The notes below the pieces were generated by a model, which was not told the origin of the DNA, searched no databases, and saw only the letters and a list, made by a program, of their open reading frames with translations. DNA of 64,000 nt from an uncultured Elusimicrobium sp. (GTDB lineage: Bacteria; Elusimicrobiota; Elusimicrobia; Elusimicrobiales; Elusimicrobiaceae). The position numbers and the translations under genes were made by a program. The DNA lies in contig CADBRU010000004.1 of assembly GCA_902797165.1 (NCBI GenBank), positions 45,100 to 109,099 of the forward strand. Reading direction: 5' to 3'. Each line of letters begins with the position of its first letter. Positions within the stretch are counted from its first letter, which is position 1. Positions 52,136 through 60,455 of this stretch are shown in pieces.

Positions 52136-52268
52136 GGCAACAGCACCCGCCGCAGCACCCGCCAGGATGTCCCCCTTTTGAACTGCAAGAAGGCACTTTG
52201 TCGGATACTTTTACTACTTTGCCGGTTTTCGGATCAAATTTATAGGTACCGCTTTTATTTGTATTCAT
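52125..52268 (-). CDS. Small Gly/Cys/His-rich protein
   Basis: This 47-residue ORF begins MNTNKSGTYKFDPKTGK and ends GGCCGGCCCHGH, with six Cys and three His, a likely metal-binding tail. Support for it being real: a perfect TATAAT (52280-52275, minus strand) exactly 6 nt before the ATG, placing the start of transcription on the start codon, and an 11-nt overlap with the downstream membrane-protein gene. It probably heads the three-gene operon down to 50244. No Shine-Dalgarno. No named family is recognised; small zinc-ribbon proteins of the FmdB kind have similar tails. Confidence 0.6.
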   Translation of the reverse strand: MNTNKSGTYKFDPKTGKVVKVSDKVPSCSSKGGHPGGCCGGCCCHGH

Positions 52269-52324
52269 GAAATTATTATAGCAATTTGCGTCTTTTGAGG
52301 TTGGGAAAATGTTAAAATATAACT

Positions 52325-53044
52325 ATGAGTTTGTTCCTATTTGATATGGATGGTACGCTGACCCCTGCGCGTTTGCCCATGACGCAAGAATTTGCGCGTC
52401 GTTTTCATGCATGGCAAAGTACGGCCAAAAACTTTATTGCCACCGGCTCTGATTATGCCAAAGTGGAAGAGCAATTGCCACCTGAGGTAATACAGGCTTT
52501 TACGGGCATTTATTGTTCAATGGGTAATGTGTTAAAAGCACAAGGCAAAGTCATTTACGAAAATCAATTTGAACGTAACGAGCAATTGTTGGAAAAATTA
52601 GAGCAATACCGCCAAAATACCACCTATCCGGGTAAATTGTTTTCTAATTATATCGAAGAGCGTATCGGAATGATTAATTTTTCCGTTTTAGGGCGTAATT
52701 GCCCATATGAAGAAAGGCAGAATTATCATAAATGGGATAATGAACATCACGAACGCCGAGGTATTCAGCAGGAACTATTGCAACTTTTTCCGCAATATGA
52801 TGTAGCCGTGGGCGGCACAATTTCGGTGGATATTACGCCTAAAGGAAAAGGTAAAGAGCAAATTGCACACCATTTAAGAAAGACCTATCCCGATGAAAAA
52901 ATTATTTTCTTTGGAGATAAAACATTTCCGGGCGGTAACGATTACGAACTGGCAACTGCTTTGCGCGGGTTACCCAATACGGAAATTGTGCAAGTTAGTG
53001 ACCCCAACGAAGTACTGGACTATTTGGGTAAAATAGTGTTATAA
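52325..53044 (+). CDS. HAD-family phosphomannomutase-like protein (eukaryotic PMM type)
   Basis: This 239-residue HAD protein has FDMDGTLTPAR (motif I Asp pair), ATGSDYAKVEEQL, the cap motif ERIGMINFSVLGRNCPYEER that closely follows the family GMLNxSPxGRxC block, GGTISVDITPKGKGK and FFGDKTFPGGNDYE. This pattern belongs to PMM1/PMM2-type phosphomannomutases rather than bacterial ManB. It would turn mannose-6-phosphate to mannose-1-phosphate for GDP-mannose, which fits the Gmd and Fcl-like genes downstream. No Shine-Dalgarno; TAAAAT lies 6 nt before the ATG. First gene of the nine-gene locus; no ManC is present in the window. Confidence 0.7.
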   Translation: MSLFLFDMDGTLTPARLPMTQEFARRFHAWQSTAKNFIATGSDYAKVEEQLPPEVIQAFTGIYCSMGNVLKAQGKVIYENQFERNEQLLEKLEQYRQNTTYPGKLFSNYIEERIGMINFSVLGRNCPYEERQNYHKWDNEHHERRGIQQELLQLFPQYDVAVGGTISVDITPKGKGKEQIAHHLRKTYPDEKIIFFGDKTFPGGNDYELATALRGLPNTEIVQVSDPNEVLDYLGKIVL

Positions 53045-53078
53045 CATAAGTATCAGACTAATTGGAGAAATAAACTAT

Positions 53079-54431
53079 ATGCCGACTTATTATATCGTTT
53101 CCGGTGGATTTGACCCTATTCATGAAGGCCATATTGCCATGATTCAGGCAGCGGCCAAAAAAAGCGACGGAGTAATTTTGCTCTTAAATTCAGATGAATG
53201 GCTACGACGTAAAAAAGGCAAAAATTTTATGAGTTTTGATACGCGCTATGCCATTTGCTCCATGTTAAAATATGTAATTGATGTGCTTGCTTTTGATGAT
53301 TCCGATAATTCCGCCAGTGACGGTATCCGCAAAATTCGTGCCAAATATCCCGATGCTCGTTTAGTGTTTGCCAACGGCGGAGACCGCACCAAAGAAAATA
53401 TCCCGGAGACTGCAGCCGCCAATGAATGCAATGTGGAACTGGAATTTGGCGTAGGCGGTGCGCATAAGGCCAATTCTTCTTCGTGGATCTTAAAAGAATG
53501 GAACAAACAACCTAATAAAAAGTCTTCTGCAAATCAGCCGTTAATTACCATTATCACTACTACTTTTAATCTCATTAAAGCAGGGCGCAAAGATACCTTT
53601 TTACAAATGGTAGAAAGTATACGCAATCAAGATTATCCGAATATTGAACATATCGTTATTGACGGTGCTTCTGCCGACGGTACTGTAGATTTACTTAAGC
53701 AGACAGGTGTTACCTTTATTTCTGAGCCCGATAAAGGCATCCATGATGCATGCAATAAAGGTATTGCCCGCGCAAAAGGGAAATATATTGCTTTCTTAAA
53801 CTCAGATGATTATTATGAAAGTAAAGAAGTCGTTTCCAAAACGGTAAAAGCACTGGAAGAAAGCGGAGCCGATTTTTCGTATGCTGATATGCATATTTTA
53901 GATAGACAAACCGGTCAGCGGACTATTCGTAAATCGGCTTGGCGGGCTTGTTTTGTACGCTATCCGATTAATACGCCTACGGTATTTATGTCCAAAAAAA
54001 TGCTGGAAGAATTGCATGGCTTTGATCCAATTTATAAAGCGTCCGGTGATTATGATTTGATTACACGTGCCCTGCTGAAAGGATACCGTTCCGTAGAGGT
54101 CCCATTGACGGGCATTGTGTTTAGATCGGGCGGTATGTCGGAGTCGGACCCCGTGATGATTAAAGAGGAAAGAATCCATATTTTGAAAACGGATTGCGGC
54201 CTAGACAGTAAACAAGCCTTGCGGGCGCATGAGTTCCAATTTATGCCGCACCGGATACTCAAAAAATTATTAGCACAAACGAAAGATTTTCCGGCGAAGA
54301 GAGCCATTGTAAAACGTAATTTCTTAAACATGATCAATTTTGTATTTTTACAAATCTTTACCTTGCGTTTGAAACCGGGGAAAAGATGTTTCCGTTTATG
54401 CGGAATTACATTTGTTAAGGAGAGAGTATGA
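53079..54431 (+). CDS. Cytidylyltransferase-like / glycosyltransferase family 2 fusion
   Basis: This 450-residue protein has two domains. Residues 1-140 are a nucleotidyltransferase of the TagD/RfaE class with [10 protein letters not shown] (HxGH, His15-His18) and a SSSWILKEW end. Residues ~155-390 are a GT-A glycosyltransferase with [35 protein letters not shown] and LNSDDYYE (metal-binding Asp). A basic C-terminal tail follows. It is homologous over the second domain to the gene at 60456. Fusion suggests activation of a phosphorylated group (perhaps glycerol or heptose phosphate) tied to sugar transfer; the substrate is unknown. It overlaps gmd by four nt. Confidence 0.8.
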   Translation: MPTYYIVSGGFDPIHEGHIAMIQAAAKKSDGVILLLNSDEWLRRKKGKNFMSFDTRYAICSMLKYVIDVLAFDDSDNSASDGIRKIRAKYPDARLVFANGGDRTKENIPETAAANECNVELEFGVGGAHKANSSSWILKEWNKQPNKKSSANQPLITIITTTFNLIKAGRKDTFLQMVESIRNQDYPNIEHIVIDGASADGTVDLLKQTGVTFISEPDKGIHDACNKGIARAKGKYIAFLNSDDYYESKEVVSKTVKALEESGADFSYADMHILDRQTGQRTIRKSAWRACFVRYPINTPTVFMSKKMLEELHGFDPIYKASGDYDLITRALLKGYRSVEVPLTGIVFRSGGMSESDPVMIKEERIHILKTDCGLDSKQALRAHEFQFMPHRILKKLLAQTKDFPAKRAIVKRNFLNMINFVFLQIFTLRLKPGKRCFRLCGITFVKERV

Positions 54432-55501
54432 AAAAAGCAATTATTACCGGTATTACCGGCCAAGACGGTTCTTACCTAGCAGAATTATTACTTGAAAAGG
54501 GATATGAAGTACATGGCTTAAAACGTCGTTCCTCCTCTTTCAACACAAGCCGTATTGAACATTTAATCGGCACTCCGCATTTTTTCTTACATGACAGTGA
54601 TATGATTGACTCGACCAATTTAGTGCGCTTGGTCAAAGAAATTCAACCCGATGAAGTATATAACTTGGCCGCTCAAAGCCACGTCAAAGTATCTTGGGAC
54701 TGCCCGGAATTTACCGCCGAAACGGATGCTATCGGTACCTTGCGCATTTTGGAAGCCATCCGCATTAACGGGCTTGAAAAGAAAACCAAATTTTATCAGG
54801 CTTCTACTTCCGAATTATTCGGTTTGATTCAAGAGCCGGTACAATCTGAAAAAACACCGTTTTACCCCCGCTCTCCTTACGGTGTAGCCAAATTGTATGC
54901 CTATTGGATTGTAGTCAATTATCGCGAAAGTTTTGGTATGTTTGCCTGCAACGGTATTTTGTTTAATCACGAAAGTCCGCGCCGCGGTGAAACGTTTGTA
55001 ACGCGCAAAATTACCATGGCGGCCGCTCGCATTTCACTCGGCACGCAAGACAAATTATACTTGGGTAACTTAAATGCCAAACGCGATTGGGGCCACGCCA
55101 AAGATTATGTAGAAGGCATGTGGCGTATTTTGCAAAATGACAAAGCCGATGATTTTGTACTGGCAACCGGTGTCACTACTTCTATTCGTGATTTCGTGAC
55201 GATGACTTTTAAAGAGTTAGGCATTGAAATTGAATGGAAAGGCACGGGCGTGGATGAAAAAGGGATTGATAAAAAAACGGGCAAAGTTATTGTGGAAGTA
55301 GACCCGCAGTATTTCCGCCCCGCCGAAGTGGAATTACTACTGGGCAACCCCGCCAAAGCCAAAGCAAAATTAGGTTGGAAACCCACCTATGATTTGGCGG
55401 CTTTGTGTAAAGAAATGGTTGCGTACGATTTGGACCTTGCCAAACGCGAAAAATTGCTCAACGAGCACGGTTTTAAAACGGTGACCCCGCGCAACATATA
55501 A
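54428..55501 (+). CDS. gmd: GDP-mannose 4,6-dehydratase
   Basis: This 357-residue extended short-chain dehydrogenase has [21 protein letters not shown] (NAD(P) Rossmann loop), [32 protein letters not shown] and YGVAK (catalytic Tyr-Lys), [15 protein letters not shown]. It makes GDP-4-keto-6-deoxy-D-mannose, the branch point to L-fucose, D-rhamnose, perosamine and colitose. Its translation is probably coupled to the upstream fusion (ATGA overlap) with AAGGAGAG as ribosome-binding site, and it sits two nt before the Fcl-like gene. Confidence 0.96.
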   Translation: MKKAIITGITGQDGSYLAELLLEKGYEVHGLKRRSSSFNTSRIEHLIGTPHFFLHDSDMIDSTNLVRLVKEIQPDEVYNLAAQSHVKVSWDCPEFTAETDAIGTLRILEAIRINGLEKKTKFYQASTSELFGLIQEPVQSEKTPFYPRSPYGVAKLYAYWIVVNYRESFGMFACNGILFNHESPRRGETFVTRKITMAAARISLGTQDKLYLGNLNAKRDWGHAKDYVEGMWRILQNDKADDFVLATGVTTSIRDFVTMTFKELGIEIEWKGTGVDEKGIDKKTGKVIVEVDPQYFRPAEVELLLGNPAKAKAKLGWKPTYDLAALCKEMVAYDLDLAKREKLLNEHGFKTVTPRNI

Positions 55502-55503
55502 GT

Positions 55504-56568
55504 ATGGAAAAAACAAGTAAAATTTATATTGCCGGACATACGGGCCTCGTCGGTTCAGCAGTTTACAGAGAACTGCAACGCCGCGGCTATACGCATTTAA
55601 TCGTGCGTACCCATGCCGAGTTAGATTTAACAAATCAAGCCGCTGTAAATGCTTTTTTTGAACAAGAAAAACCCGAATATGTTTTCTTGGCGGCGGCGCG
55701 CGTGGGCGGTATTGTGGGCAATAGCACCTATCCGGCAGAATTTATTTACACCAATTTAGCCATCGGCACCAATATCGTGCATGCGTGCTATAAGCACGGT
55801 GTAAAGAAACTGCTCAATTTTGCTTCCAGTTGTATTTATCCCAAAGAAGCCCCTCAACCCATGAAAGAAGAATATCTGCTGACGGGTGATTTGGAAAAAA
55901 CATCCGAGGCATATTCCATTGCTAAAATTGCGACGCTCAAATTGTGCCACTATTACAATAAGCAATACGGCACGCAATTTCTGACGGTAATGCCACCCAA
56001 TCAATACGGTATTGGGGATAATTTTAATATGCAGACGGCGCATTTTCTACCAATGATTATCCGCCGCTTTGAACTGGCTAAATTACTGCAACAAAAAGAT
56101 TTTGACGGGATTCGCAAAAATCTAAAAGCCGACAAACTGGGTTGGAAAATCGACGAAGAAATTGATTTTTCCGATCCGAAATCTTTAGAAAAAGCGTGCA
56201 ATAAAGTGGGTGCCTATGCCGATAAAGTAACCGCTTGGGGTGACGGTACGGTGTACCGCGAACTGATGAACTCAGACGATTTGGCGGCTATGAGTGTGGA
56301 TATTATTAATCAGTTTTCCCCCGCCCAAATCGGTGAATTTGTAAATATCGGTGCCGGCGAAGATATTCAGATGAAGGCGCTACTTGAACTGGTCAAAAAA
56401 ATTGTCGGGTTTGAAGGTAAAATCGAGTTTGACCCGACTAAACCCAACGGTGTAGCACGCAAATTGTTAGATACTGCCAAAATGCAATCTTTGGGTATTG
56501 CTTTGCCGGGTAAATTGGAAGATGGTATCCGTCGTTTTTACAGTTGGTATTTAGAACGTATGAAATAA
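55504..56568 (+). CDS. fcl: GDP-L-fucose synthase-like epimerase/reductase
   Basis: This 354-residue extended SDR has IYIAGHTGLVGSAVYREL, AARVGGI, SSCIYPKEAPQPMKEE (active-site Cys), YSIAKI (catalytic Tyr-Lys) and NMQTAHFLPMIIRRF (active-site His). It should 3,5-epimerise and reduce GDP-4-keto-6-deoxy-mannose; ColC of the colitose pathway is a close relative, so the substrate could be the 3-deoxy intermediate. It is ~35 residues longer than E. coli Fcl, with a charged insert at about residues 190-230. The usual REFLHVDD motif reads RELMNSDD. Confidence 0.85.
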   Translation: MEKTSKIYIAGHTGLVGSAVYRELQRRGYTHLIVRTHAELDLTNQAAVNAFFEQEKPEYVFLAAARVGGIVGNSTYPAEFIYTNLAIGTNIVHACYKHGVKKLLNFASSCIYPKEAPQPMKEEYLLTGDLEKTSEAYSIAKIATLKLCHYYNKQYGTQFLTVMPPNQYGIGDNFNMQTAHFLPMIIRRFELAKLLQQKDFDGIRKNLKADKLGWKIDEEIDFSDPKSLEKACNKVGAYADKVTAWGDGTVYRELMNSDDLAAMSVDIINQFSPAQIGEFVNIGAGEDIQMKALLELVKKIVGFEGKIEFDPTKPNGVARKLLDTAKMQSLGIALPGKLEDGIRRFYSWYLERMK

Positions 56569-56577
56569 GAGGAAATT

Positions 56578-57366
56578 ATGTTGCCTACTACAGAAATCAG
56601 AAAAGAAATTTTAGAGATGGGTTACCGCTCAAAGGCCTCTCACTTGGGGTCTGCTTTGAGTTTAGTAGAAATTCTCTACACACTTTATTTTAAAGTGGCC
56701 AATTACAACAAAGATAATTATCAATCTCCCGATAGAGATAAAATCGTTTTAAGTAAAGGTCACGGTAGCGCGGCTTTGTACGCGGTCCTACATAAAAAAG
56801 GCATTATCAGCGACGATGCTATTAATCACTATTCCATCAACGGTGGCATTTTGCCTTGCCATATTGATATGACCGCCGCGCCCGGTTTGGAGGCGTCTGC
56901 CGGCGCTTTAGGGCATGGTATCGGCATTGCGGTAGGGCTTGCAATGGCTAAAAAAATGGACCATATTAAGGGCCATGTTTACACGATTATCGGAGACGGT
57001 GAGGCCCAAGAAGGTTCTGTGTGGGAAGCGGCGGAACTGGCCTCTACACAGCACTTAGATAATTTTACCGTCATTGTAGATTTTAATGAAATTCAGGCCT
57101 CCGGCTTTAGCAATAAAATTATTGATCAGCGCAACTTATCCGAGCGTTTTAAAGCGTTTGGCTTTGATGCTTACGATGTGGATGGTCACAATGTGGAAGA
57201 ATTGGAAAAAGCCTTAAAAATTAAATCGGATAAGCCCAAAGCCATTGTGGCGCACACGGTAAAGGGCAGAGGCGTTAAATTTATGGCGGGCACCGTTCAT
57301 TCTCACTATGTACGTTTAAATGATGAACTGTATGCCCAAGCCTTAGCGGAATTGGAGGATAAATAA
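56578..57366 (+). CDS. Transketolase-like protein, N-terminal (TPP-binding) subunit
   Basis: This 262-residue protein covers the first transketolase domain: SHLGSALSLVEILYTLYF, KGHGSAALYAVLH, GHGIGIAVGLAMAKK and the TPP-Mg motif GDGEAQEGSVWEAA...VDFNEIQASG. The second half is encoded by the next gene, so the enzyme is split, as in several non-central transketolases. Placed within a nucleotide-sugar locus, it more likely moves a two-carbon ketol unit in sugar biosynthesis than in the pentose phosphate route (inference). Ribosome-binding site AGAGGAAA. Confidence 0.85.
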   Translation: MLPTTEIRKEILEMGYRSKASHLGSALSLVEILYTLYFKVANYNKDNYQSPDRDKIVLSKGHGSAALYAVLHKKGIISDDAINHYSINGGILPCHIDMTAAPGLEASAGALGHGIGIAVGLAMAKKMDHIKGHVYTIIGDGEAQEGSVWEAAELASTQHLDNFTVIVDFNEIQASGFSNKIIDQRNLSERFKAFGFDAYDVDGHNVEELEKALKIKSDKPKAIVAHTVKGRGVKFMAGTVHSHYVRLNDELYAQALAELEDK

Positions 57367-57368
57367 TT

Positions 57369-58253
57369 ATGAGAATGGTTTTTGCACAAACATTAACGGA
57401 ACTGGCCCGCACCGACAAAGATATTTGTTTAGTCACTCCCGACATGGGATACAGTATTTTGGATTGTTTTGAAAAAGAATTTCCGGATCGTTTCTTTAAC
57501 GTAGGTATTGCCGAGCAAAATGCGGTTTCCGTCGCAGCGGGGCTTGCACTGTCGGGCAAAAAACCGTATGTGTATAGCATTATTCCGTTTGTCACGATGC
57601 GCTGTTTTGAGCAAATCCGCGTGGATGTGGCCTACATGAACACCAATGTCAAACTCGTCGGTGTCGGAGCCGGTTTTGAATATGGCTCTGCCGGATATAC
57701 ACATCAAGGCGTGGAAGATTTTTCCGTCATGCGTTGTTTACCCAATATGATTGTATGCGGCGCCGGCGATAACCGTGAAATGGAAGAAATCTTAAAACAA
57801 AGTACCCAAATCAAAACACCGATGTATATGCGTATCGGTCGTCATAATAAAGGTATTTTTAATCATAATGAAAAAATTACCGTCGGCAAAGCCTCCGTGC
57901 TGGAAGAAGGTGAAGATATTGCACTAATCGGTGTCAGTAATATGATGCCCGATGTGGTAGATTATGCCAAAAAACTAAAAGCACAAGGCCGCAAACCCTA
58001 TGTAATCAGTATGCATACCGTCAAGCCGATTGATAAAGAACTCATCTTGTCTTTGATTGATAAAGGTGTAGAAATCAACACGTTTGAAGAACACACGATT
58101 ATCGGCGGTTTGGGTTCTGCGGTGGCGGAAGTCATTGCAGAAAGTGGAAAAGGCGTTAAATTTAAACGCTACGGCGTGCCCGATACGTTTTCCCATTATG
58201 TGGGCAACCAATACTATATCAAAGAGCAATTTGGCCTAAATTTCGATAAATAA
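57369..58253 (+). CDS. Transketolase-like protein, C-terminal subunit
   Basis: This 294-residue protein carries the pyrimidine-binding and C-terminal domains: VTPDMGYSI, FFNVGIAEQNAVSVAAGLALSGKKPYV (catalytic Glu in the GIAEQ motif), YTHQGVEDFSVMR and YMRIGRHN, then TFEEHTIIGGLGSAVAEVIAE. With the preceding gene, two nt away, it makes one TPP enzyme. It resembles 1-deoxyxylulose 5-phosphate synthase and transketolase halves alike, but length and split form point to the two-component transketolase group. Confidence 0.85.
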   Translation: MRMVFAQTLTELARTDKDICLVTPDMGYSILDCFEKEFPDRFFNVGIAEQNAVSVAAGLALSGKKPYVYSIIPFVTMRCFEQIRVDVAYMNTNVKLVGVGAGFEYGSAGYTHQGVEDFSVMRCLPNMIVCGAGDNREMEEILKQSTQIKTPMYMRIGRHNKGIFNHNEKITVGKASVLEEGEDIALIGVSNMMPDVVDYAKKLKAQGRKPYVISMHTVKPIDKELILSLIDKGVEINTFEEHTIIGGLGSAVAEVIAESGKGVKFKRYGVPDTFSHYVGNQYYIKEQFGLNFDK

Positions 58254-58262
58254 GGAGCGTCT

Positions 58263-59291
58263 ATGTATTTGTACGAGTTTCTAAAAGAAGAATATGATCA
58301 AATTAAATTGGCTTTTGACGTCAATGAACTTAAAGGCAAGACCGTTTTGGTAACGGGTGCTAACGGTTTAATCGGCAGCAATTTAGTCAATGTGCTCTAT
58401 TATTTGAGCCGTAAACATAATTTGGATTTACACATTATCGCGCACTCTTTTTCCGTGCCGGTAGCGTGGCTACCTAAAGACAAAAATATTCAATATATGT
58501 CGTCTGATTTGTCGCAAGGAATCGGAGAATTGTCTTTTGATGTACTCATCCATACCGCCACTTACGGTCAGCCGAAAAAATTTATCCAAAACAAACTGGG
58601 TACCGTACAATTAAACACGCAAACTCTTATTAAACTACTGCAAAACAGTCAAAAAAACAATGCACAAGTTTTGTTTATCAGTTCGTCGGAAATTTACGGG
58701 CAAGTGCCGCTTGAAATTATGCCTGTAAAAGAAACCTATTTCGGCAATGTGGATACTCTTTCCCCCCGCGCCGTTTATGCCGAATCTAAACGTATGGCGG
58801 AAACCATTTGTAATATTTTTGCGGAAAACGGTTTGTGGGTTAAAATTGTGCGTTTGGCCATTGGTTACGGCCCGGGTGTAAAATGGACCGACAGTCGTTT
58901 TATGAACGAATTTATCAAACGTGCGCTTAACGATAAAGAATTGACTATGATGGATGCCGGACGTGCGATACGGTGTTTCTGCTTTATTTCCGATATTGTG
59001 GAAATGATGCTCAATACCTTATTTGCATCCAAAGAAATGCTTTATAATTTGGCGGGTGTAGATAATAAAACTATTCGCCAAGTGGCCGAAATGATTACGC
59101 AAGATTTACAAGTGCCGCTACATTTGCCGAAGGAAGAAGAAAAAATCGGCGGTACGCCGTCGCAACTGGCACTTGATAACAGTAAATATTGCCAAGAATT
59201 TAAAAAAGATACTTTCATTCCATTTGAAACGGGACTCAAAAAAACCATTGAATGGATCAAATTACTAAAACAAGAAGAGGTTTCTAAATGA
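58263..59291 (+). CDS. NAD-dependent epimerase/dehydratase (extended SDR)
   Basis: This 342-residue protein has VLVTGANGLIGSNLVN (GxxGxxG), LIHTATYGQPKKF, FISSSEIYGQVP and YAESKRMAE (catalytic Tyr-Lys), then RLAIGYGPG. It is a nucleotide-sugar epimerase or reductase. In this locus it could finish the ColD product (C5 epimerisation and C4 reduction) or reduce a branched ketose side chain. It starts after AAGGAG and overlaps the next gene by four nt. Confidence 0.8.
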   Translation: MYLYEFLKEEYDQIKLAFDVNELKGKTVLVTGANGLIGSNLVNVLYYLSRKHNLDLHIIAHSFSVPVAWLPKDKNIQYMSSDLSQGIGELSFDVLIHTATYGQPKKFIQNKLGTVQLNTQTLIKLLQNSQKNNAQVLFISSSEIYGQVPLEIMPVKETYFGNVDTLSPRAVYAESKRMAETICNIFAENGLWVKIVRLAIGYGPGVKWTDSRFMNEFIKRALNDKELTMMDAGRAIRCFCFISDIVEMMLNTLFASKEMLYNLAGVDNKTIRQVAEMITQDLQVPLHLPKEEEKIGGTPSQLALDNSKYCQEFKKDTFIPFETGLKKTIEWIKLLKQEEVSK

Positions 59292-60451
59292 AATACGAAT
59301 TAGCAAGTTCCTCCTGGGACCAAAAAGAAATAGATGCAATCCACGATGTTATCCGTCGCGATATGTACACGATGGGTTCTTCCGTGCGTCAGTTTGAGGC
59401 CGATTTTGCCAAATATACGCACCATAAATATTGCGTAATGGTAAACTCCGGCTCTTCCGCCAATTTGCTTGCCATTGCGGCTTTGTTTTATACCAAAGAA
59501 AACCGCCTAAAACGCGGGGATGAAGTTATTGTGCCGGCCGTTTCTTGGGCAACGACTTATTATCCATTGTATCAATATGGCTTAAAACTCAAATTCGTAG
59601 ATGTAAATTTAGAAACTTTAAATATGGATATGGACGCATTAAAAGCCGCCATTACAGATAAAACCCGTCTGATTTTTGCGGTAAACTTGCTCGGAAACCC
59701 CAATGAATTTGACCGTATCCAAGAATTAATCAAGGGTAAAAATATTATTTTACTGGAAGATAACTGCGAATCTTTGGGCGGTGTATATAAGGGTAAACCG
59801 CTCGGCTCTATCGGGCTAATGGGTACGTATTCCACTTTCTTTTCTCACCATATGGCCACTATGGAAGGCGGTTTAGTGGGCACGGATGACGAAGAACTCT
59901 ATCACATTTTGCTTTCCTTGCGTTCACACGGTTGGACGCGCCATTTGCCCAAAGAAAATAAACTTTGTGTAAAAACGGATAATCACTTTGAAGAAAGTTG
60001 GCGCTTTATTTTGCCAGGATACAATGTGCGCCCGGTGGAAATGATGGGTGCTATCGGCGTGGAACAACTTAAAAAATTGCCGGAATTTATCCGCCATCGC
60101 CGTAATAATGCCGCCTATTTCAAACAATTATTTGGCAATGACAAACGCTTCATTTTGCAACGTGAAATCGAACAGTCCAGTTGGTTTGGTTTTTCCATGT
60201 TAATTGCCAAAGACAGCGGGCTTGACCGTCAACACATCATTGATGCTTTGACCAAAGCCGACATTGAAACCCGTCCGATTGTGGCCGGCAACTTTGCACG
60301 CAAAGAAGTAGTCAATTACTTTGACTATGAAATTTGCGGTGATTTGGTTAATGCCGATTACATTGATAAACACGGATTCTTTATCGGCAATCACCAATTC
60401 CCGATTAAAGATAAATTAGATTATCTCAAGGAAGTTTTATCTAAGATTTAA
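59288..60451 (+). CDS. colD: GDP-4-keto-6-deoxy-D-mannose 3-dehydratase (ColD-type)
   Basis: This 387-residue fold-type I PLP protein of the DegT/DnrJ/EryC1 family carries His188 in TFFSHHMATMEGG, where aminotransferases have the Schiff-base Lys. A His at exactly 188 and a length of 388 are the recorded features of E. coli ColD, which removes the C3 hydroxyl from GDP-4-keto-6-deoxy-mannose using PLP and glutamate. PLP-binding Asp158 lies in LLEDNCESLGG. The CDP-sugar relative E1/RfbH also has His but needs a 2Fe-2S cysteine set, not seen here. With Gmd in the same operon, a GDP-3,6-dideoxyhexose such as colitose is predicted. Confidence 0.85.
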   Translation: MKYELASSSWDQKEIDAIHDVIRRDMYTMGSSVRQFEADFAKYTHHKYCVMVNSGSSANLLAIAALFYTKENRLKRGDEVIVPAVSWATTYYPLYQYGLKLKFVDVNLETLNMDMDALKAAITDKTRLIFAVNLLGNPNEFDRIQELIKGKNIILLEDNCESLGGVYKGKPLGSIGLMGTYSTFFSHHMATMEGGLVGTDDEELYHILLSLRSHGWTRHLPKENKLCVKTDNHFEESWRFILPGYNVRPVEMMGAIGVEQLKKLPEFIRHRRNNAAYFKQLFGNDKRFILQREIEQSSWFGFSMLIAKDSGLDRQHIIDALTKADIETRPIVAGNFARKEVVNYFDYEICGDLVNADYIDKHGFFIGNHQFPIKDKLDYLKEVLSKI

Positions 60452-60455
60452 TCAT

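Noticed and set aside
59288..60451. Sugar aminotransferase
   Set aside because: The Schiff-base Lys position is His188, so transamination of the usual kind is not expected; ColD-type dehydration fits.
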